Shown here piece by piece: positions 16,741-25,174 of a DNA stretch of 64,000 bases (position 1 is the first letter of the stretch; each line of letters starts with the position of its first letter). The position numbers were made by a program, and so were the translations under genes. This stretch comes from Ilyomonas sp965199905 (lineage in GTDB: Bacteria; Bacteroidota; Bacteroidia; Chitinophagales; Chitinophagaceae). The DNA is taken from positions 3,906,001 through 3,970,000 of the forward strand of contig OZ241366.1 of assembly GCA_965199905.1 (NCBI GenBank). Direction: 5' to 3'. Under the pieces are notes generated by a model. That model saw only the letters and a program-made list of their open reading frames with translations. It did no database searches and was not told the origin of the DNA.

Positions 16741-19305
16741 ATGAGGAAACTATGGGTGCTGCTGGCGGTTGCCGGCTTTTTATCAGGATGTGCAACGAGA
16801 AAAAAACCGAAATCTGTTCCGCGTGTTACACGGGCAACGCCCACCGGGGATACCACGCGGAGATTGCCTCCGCAAAAGATAGGAGTCCCGAAAGCATATA
16901 GCGATGTAATCACCGGCAAAGCCATCACCAAACGTGGCTTATTTACCGTTCATAAAGTAGACGAAAAATGGTATTTCGAAATACCCGATAGTTTGTTGAA
17001 CAAAGAAATTTTGGCCACCACGCGGTACACCAAAACGCCTGCAGGCAGCAATGCTTATGGCGGCGAACTGACCAACCAGCAAACGCTTTCGTTTGAAAAA
17101 GGTCCGAATAACAACATTTTTCTTCGCGTTATTACCATTATCAGTGTTGCCGATTCAACCAACCAGATTTATAAAGCCGTTACTAACTCAAATGAGAACC
17201 CGATTGCGGCAGTATTTGATATCAAAGCCTTTGGCAGAGATACTATTAACAAAAAGGATTCTGTAAGCGTAGTGATAGATGTAACGGATTTCTTTAGAGG
17301 CGATAACCAGATTGTAAGCGTGAGTCCGTGGAATAAGCGCGCTTATAATTTGAGTGGTTTAATCAGCGATCGTTCTTACATAGATAATATCAATAGTTAC
17401 CCGTTAAATACAGAAGTAAAAACGGTAAAAACGTTCGCGTCGAGTGGCGGCTTTGGTGGCTTCCCGGCAGGTCCGTTTCCTTCCACTACACTTCCGGCTG
17501 CTGCGGCTGCCGGCGCGGTTACATTAGAGATCAATAATTCGTTTATCCTGCTGCCTTCAAAGCCAATGGCAAAGCGGGATTTCGACCCGCGCGTTGGTTA
17601 TTTTGCGGATGATTATATCGTATATGGAGATGATCAGCAAAAGGTAAAAGATAATGTGTTTACCGTTCGCTGGCGCTTAGAGCCAAAGCCTGAAGATATG
17701 GACAAATGGAAGCGCGGCGAACTGGTTGAGCCTGCCAAGCCAATTGTTTATTATATAGATCCGGCTACGCCAAAACAATGGCGTCCGTATTTAATTATGG
17801 GCATCAACGATTGGCAGAAAGCCTTTGAGAAAGCGGGTTTCAAAAATGCCATCATGGCTAAAGAATGGCCGGTAAATGATAGCGGCATGAGTCTTGAAGA
17901 TGCGCGTTATTCAGTACTTCGCTACTTCGCTTCTGATATTGAAAATGCGTATGGTCCAAATGTTCACGACCCGCGTACAGGTGAGATTTTAGAAAGCCAT
18001 ATCGGCTGGTATCACAACGTGATGAAGCTATTGCACGACTGGTATTTTATCCAAACCGCTGCCGTTGACCCACAAGCAAGAACGATGAAGCTGAACGACT
18101 CGCTGATGGGCGAACTGGTTCGCTTTGTCTCTTCGCATGAGATTGGTCATACACTTGGCTTGCGCCACAACATGGGCAGCAGCAGTACAGTTCCTGTTGA
18201 TATGCTGCGCAATAAAGCGTGGGTAGAAGCGCACGGTCATACACCTTCCATTATGGATTATGCCCGCTTTAATTATGTGGCGCAGCCCGAAGATGGCATC
18301 ACTGAAGCCGGCTTATTTCCGCGCATTGGTGAGTATGATAAATGGGCAATTCAATGGGGCTATTCCTATAGTGGCGGAAAAACTGAGGAACAAGATAAAA
18401 AGATTGTCAACAAATGGGTTATCGATAGCCTGAAAGCCAATCCCCGCCTGTGGTTTGGCACCGAAAGCAATCCGTACGATCCGCATTCGCAAACGGAAGA
18501 CCTGGGCGATAACAGCATGAAGGCAAGTGCTTATGGCATTAAGAATCTGCAGCGCATTTTACCACAATTGCCTACATGGACAAAAGAAGATGCGGATGTG
18601 TATGAGAACCTGGAAGACATGTATTCGCAGCTTACTATCCAGTTCAACCGCTATGTGTTTCATGTATTGAAAAACGTAGGTGGTATTTATGAAGTGCCCA
18701 AAAGTGTGGAGCAAAGCGGCGATGTGTATTCGCCTACACCAAAAGCAACGCAGAAGGAAGCCATTGCGTTTTTAAACAAGCAATTATTTGAAACACCAGG
18801 CTGGTTGCTGAATAAAAGCATTCTGAACAAATTCAGCAACCCGGCATCGGCGGAAGCCGTGGGAAACATCCAGACGAATACAATTAATAGTTTAGTGTCT
18901 CCTTCGCGGTTGGCGCGTTTGGTATACAGCAGTTATCGCTTTAGCGAGAACAACCCATATACGGCTGATGAAATGCTGACCGATGCGGAAAGTGGCATCT
19001 GGAGCGAGCTGCATACAAAAAAGCCAATCGATATGTATCGCCGCAACGTGCAGAAAGCGTATGCTGAAGCACTGATAAATATTTTAAATCCGCCGACTGG
19101 CGGCATCACTTTTTCGTTCAATGCTTTGGGCGCGTTGGGTACTACAAATGTGAAATCTACTGACGTGATGTCGATTGCGCGTGCGCATTTGGTGGAATTA
19201 AGAAGCAAGATATTGGCTGCCATTCCAGGCACAACGGATAAGATGAGTAAGTATCATTTGCAGGACGTGGCTGAAAGAATAAAGAGAGCGCTGGATCCGA
19301 AATAA
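16741..19305 (+). CDS. Zinc-dependent metzincin-type metalloprotease lipoprotein (DUF5117 family)
   Basis: 854 residues with a lipoprotein signal, MRKLWVLLAVAGFLSGC, acylated Cys at about residue 17. The zinc motif HExxHxxGxxH is complete: His466, Glu467, His470, His476 in HEIGHTLGLRHN. Family hallmarks include an N-terminal DUF5117-like region and a GEILESHIGWYHNVM block before the zinc site, and a DUF4953-like middle region. This is a common large secreted protease family in Bacteroidota with unknown substrates; lipid anchoring places it in the periplasm or at the outer membrane. The start at 16741 is chosen because it directly begins the signal peptide; the upstream in-frame start adds 26 residues. 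Confidence 0.9.
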   Translation: MRKLWVLLAVAGFLSGCATRKKPKSVPRVTRATPTGDTTRRLPPQKIGVPKAYSDVITGKAITKRGLFTVHKVDEKWYFEIPDSLLNKEILATTRYTKTPAGSNAYGGELTNQQTLSFEKGPNNNIFLRVITIISVADSTNQIYKAVTNSNENPIAAVFDIKAFGRDTINKKDSVSVVIDVTDFFRGDNQIVSVSPWNKRAYNLSGLISDRSYIDNINSYPLNTEVKTVKTFASSGGFGGFPAGPFPSTTLPAAAAAGAVTLEINNSFILLPSKPMAKRDFDPRVGYFADDYIVYGDDQQKVKDNVFTVRWRLEPKPEDMDKWKRGELVEPAKPIVYYIDPATPKQWRPYLIMGINDWQKAFEKAGFKNAIMAKEWPVNDSGMSLEDARYSVLRYFASDIENAYGPNVHDPRTGEILESHIGWYHNVMKLLHDWYFIQTAAVDPQARTMKLNDSLMGELVRFVSSHEIGHTLGLRHNMGSSSTVPVDMLRNKAWVEAHGHTPSIMDYARFNYVAQPEDGITEAGLFPRIGEYDKWAIQWGYSYSGGKTEEQDKKIVNKWVIDSLKANPRLWFGTESNPYDPHSQTEDLGDNSMKASAYGIKNLQRILPQLPTWTKEDADVYENLEDMYSQLTIQFNRYVFHVLKNVGGIYEVPKSVEQSGDVYSPTPKATQKEAIAFLNKQLFETPGWLLNKSILNKFSNPASAEAVGNIQTNTINSLVSPSRLARLVYSSYRFSENNPYTADEMLTDAESGIWSELHTKKPIDMYRRNVQKAYAEALINILNPPTGGITFSFNALGALGTTNVKSTDVMSIARAHLVELRSKILAAIPGTTDKMSKYHLQDVAERIKRALDPK

Positions 19306-19330
19306 TCCGGCTTTTTTGCACGGAGGCATG

Positions 19331-19363
19331 AAGGCACAAAGATTTTTTCTTTGTGCCTTTTTC
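19331..19363 (+). terminator. Terminator after the metalloprotease gene
   Basis: A 12-bp perfect stem AAGGCACAAAGA (19331-19342) with TCTTTGTGCCTT (19348-19359), 5-nt loop, followed by a T-run. It starts 25 bases after the stop. Confidence 0.9.
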
Positions 19364-19693
19364 TTTATGCAGATAGTTGAATGATTTTGTTAGAAAGAAA
19401 GCAACGTGTACGGCAATGATGGTTTTGATAAATTTTCCGGCAATGATGGTCGCCTGGGCAACAACCATTAATTGTTTGCTATTCCGCCATATTTTTATAT
19501 CGTCTTCCCGCGTTCAGCTTCGTACACCCGCATGACGCTGTATTAGCCTGAAAGCATTTCAGCAACCAATGAATGAAAAGGGTATTGCAAAAGGGAAGAT
19601 TATCCTGCAGCAATTATTGATGAACTGGTAAGAAAGGCGGCTTAAAATAACATTAGAATTTGGCAGCGCGAAGCGTAGCTTACTATAGCTGGT
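19364..19693. other. Intergenic region, no intact gene
   Basis: No ORF here has recognisable character. The last 60 bases before 19645 can be read as a short helical peptide tail (DYPAAIIDELVRKAA), possibly the 3' end of a lost gene, but this is too little to call. Confidence 0.4.
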
Positions 19694-19770
19694 TAGCTTT
19701 GTGGTATTGTAAGTCTGACAATTGAACCTTTTTTTACAAGCCGCCGGGTATCATTCCGGTGGCTTTTTTT
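19694..19770 (+). ncRNA. Candidate small RNA with its own -7 box and terminator
   Basis: TAGCTTTG (19694-19701) fits the TAnnTTTG promoter element, and about 36 bases later a GC-rich hairpin (AAGCCGCCGG 19738-19747 with CCGGTGGCTT 19756-19765, one G-T pair) ends in seven Ts. No plus-strand gene ends within 370 bases, so the terminator has no other client. A matching -33 TTG at normal spacing is missing. It could also be the leftover terminator of a deleted gene. Confidence 0.3.
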
Positions 19771-19810
19771 ATCTTCCGTTGGTATTGGTAGAATAAAGAC
19801 AGTGATTAAT

Positions 19811-19845
19811 AAAAAAGGCCTCCCGAAACTTCGGAAAGCCTTTTT
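19811..19845 (-). terminator. Terminator of the lipocalin-like lipoprotein gene
   Basis: The stem AAAAAGGC ... GCCTTTTT with an inner CCGAA/TTCGG helix, followed on the minus strand by a T-run. It lies about 20 bases after the stop at 19866. Confidence 0.8.
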
Positions 19846-19865
19846 GTATAGTTATATTTTCTGCT

Positions 19866-20339
19866 TTACTTTTTCACAAAATCCAGCACCACGTATGCAC
19901 TGCTGCTTCCTACCTGCACCGGATCGCGCAGGGTAAAGCCTTCTTTAGATACATTGCTAAGCTCTAAGCGATAACCATCTGTAACTTTACGCGCTTTGGC
20001 ATCGTTGGCTATGTTCTTAAACTGAAAATATTGTATGTCGCCATTTTTCGATGTGCTCCAATGAATGGCACGTGCACCGCCTGTACAATCATTGCTTTGC
20101 GTAATGGTGTACGTAGCATTGCCGCTCTCGGTAAGAAACCATTCGCTGCCCTGCAGGCATGCGCTGCTAACATCATCAAACAAGGTGATCTTGTAGCTTG
20201 ACGGATTGCCACCGCCTTCCAATCTCACATTATTCACTATCCACCGCCCATTTAAATTGGTACCTTCTATTTTATGACGAACGCAGGAAGTAGCAAAACA
20301 AACAATCGCCACACCTATGATTGATATCCATTGTTTCAT
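19866..20339 (-). CDS. Small lipoprotein, lipocalin-like fold
   Basis: 157 residues starting MKQWISIIGVAIVCFATSC, a lipoprotein signal with Cys19. The mature part has the pattern LNGRWIVNNVRLEG, ACLQGSEWFLTESGNATYTI and a terminal SSAYVVLDFVKK, which resembles the lipocalin-like (PF13648/DUF4923-type) lipoproteins of Bacteroidota. Function unknown. The ATG at 20339 is preferred to a TTG two codons upstream. Confidence 0.7.
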   Translation of the reverse strand: MKQWISIIGVAIVCFATSCVRHKIEGTNLNGRWIVNNVRLEGGGNPSSYKITLFDDVSSACLQGSEWFLTESGNATYTITQSNDCTGGARAIHWSTSKNGDIQYFQFKNIANDAKARKVTDGYRLELSNVSKEGFTLRDPVQVGSSSAYVVLDFVKK

Positions 20340-20408
20340 AAACAAAAATTTTTTGCAAATAAGACAAGGGAAATGCCAAACTATGTGTGAGGTTAGATGT
20401 GTGATACC

Positions 20409-20575
20409 ATGTACGATGTTAGATGTGTGATGTACGAGGTGTTTAGGTGTGGCGGAGATGAGTCGACACTCGCAGTCATAATTTTCAAAAGTTCCTTGCT
20501 TCCTTTAATAAAAGTGTGATTGTAACAAGCTAAGGATATTATGCATGAATACATCACACGTCTAACATCGTACAT
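20409..20575 (-). mobile_element. Deleted inverted-repeat cassette with a remnant of a four-helix-bundle gene
   Basis: 24-nt inverted repeats (20409-20432 and 20552-20575, one mismatch) flank 119 bp. On the minus strand the interior encodes KGSKELLKIMTASVDSS, clearly similar to the C-terminal KEGEELLKVIVATINSS of the four-helix-bundle gene in the cassette at 22212-22633. The following bases also align (CGCCACACCTAAACACCTCG against CGCTACACTTAAGCACATCG). The first three quarters of the gene are gone. The outer end is 4 bases from the tsaD stop codon. Confidence 0.65.
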
Positions 20576-20579
20576 AGAA

Positions 20580-21605
20580 TCACCATTTGGCTCGGGCGGT
20601 AGGAGAGATGTCGAGAGGAGAAAAGTCTTGCTGAAGATATTTATAATAAGCGGTAATGGCAATCATAGCCGCATTATCGGTGCAGTACTGAAACTGCGGA
20701 ATAAAAGTTTTCCAGCCGTGCTTTACACCAGCTTCCTGCAGTGCATTTCTTAGCCCGCTGTTGGCGCTTACGCCACCTGCAATACACACTTGCGTGATGC
20801 CAGTTTGCTGTACGGCTTTCTTCAGTTTCTTTACCAGGATATTAATAATAGTACACTGGACAGAAGCGCACAGGTCGGGCAGGTTTTCAGTAATAAAATT
20901 GGGGTTTGCGGCTGTTTGTTTTTGTAAAAAATATAGTACCGATGTTTTCAATCCGCTGAAACTAAAGTTTAGTTCCTGTATCTGCGGCTCGGCAAATTTG
21001 AACCGCAATGGATTGCCTTCTTTCGCATATTTATCTATCAAAGGACCGCCGGGATAAGGCAAGCCTAACAGCTTGGCCGATTTATCAAACGCTTCGCCTG
21101 CCGCATCGTCAATTGTTTCGCCAAGGATAGATAAATCGGTAGGTGATTTTGTCAAAACAATCTGTGTATGACCACCACTAACGGTAAGACACAGAAATGG
21201 AAATGAAGGCTTTGGATCTTCAATCAAATTTGCCAGTACATGCGCCTGCATGTGATGCACGGCAATCAAAGGTTTGCCTAAAACCAGGGATAACGATTTG
21301 GCAAACTGCGCACCTACGAGCAAACTGCCAATCAGTCCCGGTGCTTGTGTAAAGGCAATTGCATCAACAGATGATATAGAAGTGTTGGCAGTGTGCAAAG
21401 CCACATCTACCACCGGCACAATGTTCTGAATGTGCGCGCGGCTCGCCAGCTCGGGCACCACGCCGCCGTATTGCTCGTGTATTTTTTGCGTGGCAATATG
21501 GTTCGATAAAATAGTGCCATCAACACAAACCGAAGCACTGGTTTCATCGCAGGACGACTCGATGGCGAGAATAGTTACAGGATGGTATGATTGATCGGAT
21601 GTCAT
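20580..21605 (-). CDS. tsaD: tRNA N6-adenosine threonylcarbamoyltransferase
   Basis: 341 residues, full length. The family motifs are present: AIESSCDETSA at the start, GGVVPELASRAH, the metal-binding HHMQAH (His118 and His122), SGGHTQIVL, DDAAGEAFDK and a late AGGVSANSGLR. With TsaB/TsaE it transfers threonylcarbamoyl to A37 of ANN-decoding tRNAs in the cytoplasm. The gene stands alone. Its stop codon TGA is directly followed by TTC and an inverted-repeat cassette. Confidence 0.97.
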   Translation of the reverse strand: MTSDQSYHPVTILAIESSCDETSASVCVDGTILSNHIATQKIHEQYGGVVPELASRAHIQNIVPVVDVALHTANTSISSVDAIAFTQAPGLIGSLLVGAQFAKSLSLVLGKPLIAVHHMQAHVLANLIEDPKPSFPFLCLTVSGGHTQIVLTKSPTDLSILGETIDDAAGEAFDKSAKLLGLPYPGGPLIDKYAKEGNPLRFKFAEPQIQELNFSFSGLKTSVLYFLQKQTAANPNFITENLPDLCASVQCTIINILVKKLKKAVQQTGITQVCIAGGVSANSGLRNALQEAGVKHGWKTFIPQFQYCTDNAAMIAITAYYKYLQQDFSPLDISPTARAKW

Positions 21606-21642
21606 TCGATGTACGATATCAGATGTACGATGTGTGATGTGA
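21604..21642. repeat. Solo copy of the GATGTACGATG cassette end
   Basis: ATTCGATGTACGAT followed by AGATGTACGATGTGTGATG occupies most of the 54 bases between the tsaD start and the thioesterase stop. It uses the same words as the inverted repeats of the cassettes at 20409-20575 and 22212-22633, but no partner arm or gene is present. Confidence 0.6.
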
Positions 21643-21659
21643 TATGAATGTAAAGTGCG

Positions 21660-22178
21660 CTATAACGGTGCTTGCGACATGAACAAAGCCTTTAACTCTT
21701 CCGCTTCTGAAGGCTTCATTTTACCACCTAAAATCAAACGCACCTGCCGCCTGCGCAAGGCGCTTACGTACAGCACTTCTTCTTCTTTTGTTTCGGGAAT
21801 CACAGGTGGCACAGCGCGCGGTTTACCGTTGGCATCCAGGGCTACGAATGTAAAATAGGCTTCATTGCTTTCATACTGATGCGTATAGTCTTCGCCCCAT
21901 ACACGGATGTAGATTTCCATAGACGTATTGAAAGCCCTTGTTAGCCTGGCCTCTATATGTACAAGATCGCCCAGCTTGATAGGTGTTTTGAAAGAGATAT
22001 TATCAACGCTTGCCGTCATGCCGGGACCTTTACAATGCTTGCCGGCAGAGATGGCGGCCGCAATATCCATCCAGTACATTAGCCGTCCGCCCATCAGGTT
22101 GCCATAAGTATTGGTATCGTTGGGCAGCACAATCTCGTTCATCACGATAAAGCTTTCCGATACACGTATTCCTTCCAT
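21660..22178 (-). CDS. Hotdog-fold acyl-CoA thioesterase (YciA/BACH type)
   Basis: 172 residues with the single hotdog domain of the acyl-CoA thioesterase II-like (YciA/BFIT) group: NDTNTYGNLMGGRLMYWMDIAAAISA (split: NDTNTYGNLMGGRLM and MDIAAAISAGKH), SVDNISFKTPIKLGDLVHIEARL and a YESNEAYFTFVALDANGKP strand. Hydrolyses acyl-CoA in the cytoplasm; chain-length preference is unknown. Its start lies 33 bases from the left end of the four-helix-bundle cassette. Confidence 0.9.
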   Translation of the reverse strand: MEGIRVSESFIVMNEIVLPNDTNTYGNLMGGRLMYWMDIAAAISAGKHCKGPGMTASVDNISFKTPIKLGDLVHIEARLTRAFNTSMEIYIRVWGEDYTHQYESNEAYFTFVALDANGKPRAVPPVIPETKEEEVLYVSALRRRQVRLILGGKMKPSEAEELKALFMSQAPL

Positions 22179-22211
22179 GTTTTTTATTTCAGCAAAGATA
22201 GCTTGATGTAT

Positions 22212-22633
22212 GATGTGTGATGTACGATGTGCTTGGGTGTAACATGCTTATATTTATTGAATGGATGCAGAAGAGATAAAGAAAAGAACGAAGCAATTTG
22301 CTGTTGATGTCGGCAGGCTGACATTGCTATTAGAGAAAAATGATATAAACAGAAATAATTCTAATCAGATTATCAGGGCTGGCAGTTCTGTTGGAGCTAA
22401 CTATCGTGCTTCAGGAAGAGCCAAATCAAAAGCTGATTTTATAAACAAACTAAAAATTGTAGAAGAAGAATCAGACGAAAGTCTATTCTTCCTTGAATTG
22501 TTATTTGAGTTTAACTCAAAAGAAAAGGGATAGAATTATAGCATTGCTTAAAGAAGGTGAAGAACTCTTAAAAGTAATCGTTGCTACCATTAATTCATCA
22601 CGCTACACTTAAGCACATCGTACATCACACATC
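22212..22633 (+). mobile_element. Inverted-repeat cassette carrying a 23S-rRNA-IVP-like gene
   Basis: The arms GATGTGTGATGTACGATGTG+CTT (22212-22234) and its exact reverse complement (22611-22633) are 23 bases long with no mismatch, and pairing continues inward with four mismatches to about 31 bases. They enclose one four-helix-bundle gene; its stop codon lies inside the right arm. Intervening sequences in 23S rRNA genes have the same plan (complementary ends plus a four-helix-bundle ORF), but this copy is intergenic. The right end is 3 bases from the TGA of the next gene, with the same TGATTC junction as the cassette next to tsaD. Confidence 0.7.
22261..22612 (+). pseudogene. Four-helix-bundle protein (23S rRNA IVP family), one-base frameshift
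   Basis: The first 82 or so codons match the PF05635/TIGR02436 family: RTKQFAVDVGRLTLLLEK, NQIIRAGSSVGANYRA, GRAKSKADFINKLKIVEEE and SLFFLELLFEF. The frame then stops at 22531. Removing one A in the A-rich run near 22518-22526 restores NSKKRDRIIALLKEGEELLK and a normal end (NSSRYT) at 22612, giving 116 residues, the usual family length. It is either a recent frameshift or a sequencing error. Relatives form helical bundles that bind nucleic acid; Avd of diversity-generating retroelements is a cousin, but no reverse transcriptase is near. Confidence 0.8.
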
Positions 22634-22636
22634 GAA

Positions 22637-23464
22637 TCATTCATACGTGTACTCAATCCTTCCAACGGGTTGTTGCTGCTTGTTATAAGCCATTTCCGCC
22701 TGCTTTAAACCATTGGCATTGTAGGTGTATTTCCAGACAATATAATTGCCGCTTCCGGCTGGCACCTGCATCATCTGCGATACGTTGCCAGCTTCATCAT
22801 ATTCATATAAAAAATCGGGAAGCATTTTTCGAAGCCGGTCATTGAAGCGTACAATATCGGTAAGCTGGTTACGGGCATTGTAGTAGTAATAATAGGTTTC
22901 TGCCTTTTGTTTTTTTCGCATCCAGGTTTCCTGCGCTACGTTGTTGTTATCGTAGGTAAATGTTACAAACGTCGTGTCTGATTTATCCTTGATGCGTATC
23001 ATTTGCTTAGGCAGATTATTATCGTAACTCCATTGATGCACTTCATTAGAATGACTGTTCATAAATGCATCGTCTGACGTAGTGCTGATGCGGCTGATAT
23101 TGCCCGATGCATCGTAAGTGTATTGCGTTTTGCTCAGCACATTTGTACTGCTGTCTATCGTTTGCACCAGCCTGCCATTACTGTACGTGTTGATAGTAAT
23201 TGCATTGCCGGAAGAGGGATCGCTTGTATTAATGGTAATGGTTTTTGCATCGGGCGAAATGCGTTGTTCCACAGTGAATCCATCAACAGGGCGGTTGCCT
23301 TCAAAAGAAGTGGCGGACACATGCTTTATTCTCGCAGCGGTTAAGGAAGTATATTGCTTTGCCGACTGTTGCAGGGCAACAATATCATTGTAATAATATT
23401 GGCTGAAAACCGATGGCGAATAAAAGAGAACCATCAATAAGAAAAAGCAATGTATCCGTTTCAT
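22637..23464 (-). CDS. Secreted YD-repeat-like protein
   Basis: 275 residues with a signal peptide (MKRIHCFFLLMVLFYSPSVFSQ). The body has short RHS/YD-like repeats such as YTYDASGNISRIS, WSYDNNLPKQM, FTYDNNNVAQE, YYYYNARNQLTDIV, YEYDEAGNVSQM and YTYNANGLKQAEM. A full RHS toxin shell is absent, so it is more likely a small periplasmic or surface beta-strand protein. The start at 23464 begins the signal peptide. Its TGA stop directly joins the four-helix-bundle cassette. Confidence 0.75.
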   Translation of the reverse strand: MKRIHCFFLLMVLFYSPSVFSQYYYNDIVALQQSAKQYTSLTAARIKHVSATSFEGNRPVDGFTVEQRISPDAKTITINTSDPSSGNAITINTYSNGRLVQTIDSSTNVLSKTQYTYDASGNISRISTTSDDAFMNSHSNEVHQWSYDNNLPKQMIRIKDKSDTTFVTFTYDNNNVAQETWMRKKQKAETYYYYYNARNQLTDIVRFNDRLRKMLPDFLYEYDEAGNVSQMMQVPAGSGNYIVWKYTYNANGLKQAEMAYNKQQQPVGRIEYTYE

Positions 23465-23589
23465 GCAACAAAAATCTTCATTTACCGGAAGCAAACGAAC
23501 AAAAGATTTGTTAGAACATACGCAGGGAAAATGATAACGGCGGCTTAACGTCTTTTGCTTGTTTGTGATGTATGTATGCTGTGTGTCAT

Positions 23590-23893
23590 TTACGCTTCGC
23601 GAAAACGCGGCAGGCGGATAAAGAATGTAGTGCCTTCGCCTTCTTCGCTTTCAAACCAGATGTTGCACCGGTGTTTTTCAATAATATGTTTACTGATGAT
23701 AAGCCAAGCCTGAATGTTTTTCGCCGTCAGCTCCAGCCCGTTCGGCTTCTATAAATACATCATAAATGTGGCTGCGATAAGTGCCCGGAATGCCGATGTC
23801 ATTGTCTTTTATTTCTAACAGAATGTCATCTTCTTCTGCATATTGAATCCATTGTATAAAGGCGATGATAAAAGTAAAACAATTGCTACGCAA
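23590..23893 (-). pseudogene. Remnant of a histidine kinase ATPase domain
   Basis: On the minus strand the sequence reads YAEEDDILLEIKDNDIGIPGTY, then DVFIEAERAGADGEKHSGL, a frameshift, and LIISKHIIEKHRCNIWFES followed by EEGEGTTFFIRLPRFREA and a stop at 23590. These are the G1 (DNGIGIP-like), F and G2 (GLGL-like) boxes of a HATPase domain from a PAS/hybrid type kinase. A two-base loss near the G2 box breaks the frame, and everything upstream of about 23880 (including the H-box) is missing. Confidence 0.75.
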
Positions 23894-24078
23894 TAACTTC
23901 TCTTAAGCATTTCTTAATCAGAAATTGATTTTTTGGGTACAGCGGCAGCAATTTCCTTTATCTCATTGAAAGATATATCTGGTAATCATCTTTACTTGTT
24001 GCCTATTTAACCTGTTTGATTACCGGAATTGATGCCCGGTTAACAGGCACTTACATCATCAGCACTTATCTTCACTTT

Positions 24079-25149
24079 ATGAATTTTGATTTAGGAAAAC
24101 TGGTGCGCAACAACATCAAACAGTTAACACCGTATTCATCTGCGCGCGATGAATTTGCCGGAACGGCGCAGGTATCTCTTGATGCCAACGAAAATAGTCT
24201 TGGCTCGCCTCTTTTAAAGTGGTACAACCGGTATCCCGATCCGCATCAGCATAAACTGAAAGAAGCAGTTAGCAGCATAAAAAATGTGGCTTCGCAACAT
24301 ATTTTTTTAGGTAATGGCAGCGACGAATGCATTGACCTTTTATACCGTTGCTTTTGCGTTCCCGGGCAGGATAACATTATCATTTGTCCACCCACTTATG
24401 GCATGTATGAAGTAAGTGCCAACATCAATGATATCGCTATCCGCAAAGCGCCGCTGCTGCCCGGTTTTCAGCTTGATTTAGTGCACATCGAAACGCTGAT
24501 TGATGAACATACAAAGCTCATCTGGGTTTGCTCGCCCAACAATCCCACCGGCAATTCCATGCGCCGGGAAGACATTGAAATGGTGCTGAATAATTTCAAT
24601 GGACTGGTGATAATTGATGAAGCATATATCAATTTTTCAAGACATAAATCATTTATCCGGGAACTGGCTGATTACCCAAACCTAATTGTGTTGCAAACCT
24701 TCAGCAAGGCGTGGGGTTTGGCAGGTTTGCGTCTCGGTCTCGCCTTCGCTTCTGAGGAAATTATTGAGATAATGAATAAAGTAAAGCCGCCTTACAACAT
24801 TAGCGAAGCCACGCAGGAACTGGCTTTGCAAGCCTTGCAAAATGTAGGTCAGGTGAATGATATGATCAATGAACTGGTGGATATGCGGCAGGCGCTGAAA
24901 GAAGTGCTGGAAGGGCTTCCCGGTGTGGAAAAAGTCTATCCTTCGGATGCTAATTTTTTATTGGTAAAAATTGGCGAAGCCAAAAAAGCTTATCAATACC
25001 TGTTGTCGAAAAGCATTGTGGTGAGAGACCGCAGCAGCGTACAACTCTGCGAGGATTGCTTGCGTATTACCATTGGTACCGAAGAAGAAAATACAAAACT
25101 GGTAGACGCTTTGCTGGAATACAGCGATGCCTTGACAACGCATTCATAA
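24079..25149 (+). CDS. hisC: Histidinol-phosphate aminotransferase
   Basis: 356 residues, aminotransferase class I/II fold. It has LDANENSLG near the N-terminus, GNGSDECIDLLYR, CSPNNPTGN, DEAYINFS, the PLP lysine Lys210 in TFSKAWGLAGLRLG, and the terminal LRITIGT. This is the HisC subgroup: transamination of imidazole-acetol phosphate with glutamate in histidine biosynthesis. The other his genes are not next to it. The start at 24079 (MNFDLGKLVRNN) is standard; the upstream in-frame start adds 21 unrelated residues. The sugar-dehydrogenase gene follows after 25 bases. Confidence 0.93.
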   Translation: MNFDLGKLVRNNIKQLTPYSSARDEFAGTAQVSLDANENSLGSPLLKWYNRYPDPHQHKLKEAVSSIKNVASQHIFLGNGSDECIDLLYRCFCVPGQDNIIICPPTYGMYEVSANINDIAIRKAPLLPGFQLDLVHIETLIDEHTKLIWVCSPNNPTGNSMRREDIEMVLNNFNGLVIIDEAYINFSRHKSFIRELADYPNLIVLQTFSKAWGLAGLRLGLAFASEEIIEIMNKVKPPYNISEATQELALQALQNVGQVNDMINELVDMRQALKEVLEGLPGVEKVYPSDANFLLVKIGEAKKAYQYLLSKSIVVRDRSSVQLCEDCLRITIGTEEENTKLVDALLEYSDALTTHS

Positions 25150-25174
25150 AACACAACTGATAACGATCATTATT

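Noticed and set aside
20393..20662. 89-codon minus-strand ORF as a normal gene
   Set aside because: It joins the tail of a lost four-helix-bundle gene to repeat arms and the tsaD end; it is better explained as a cassette remnant.
22261..22612. Avd protein of a diversity-generating retroelement
   Set aside because: No reverse transcriptase and no template or variable repeat is found in the window; the inverted repeats and the sequence fit the IVP group.
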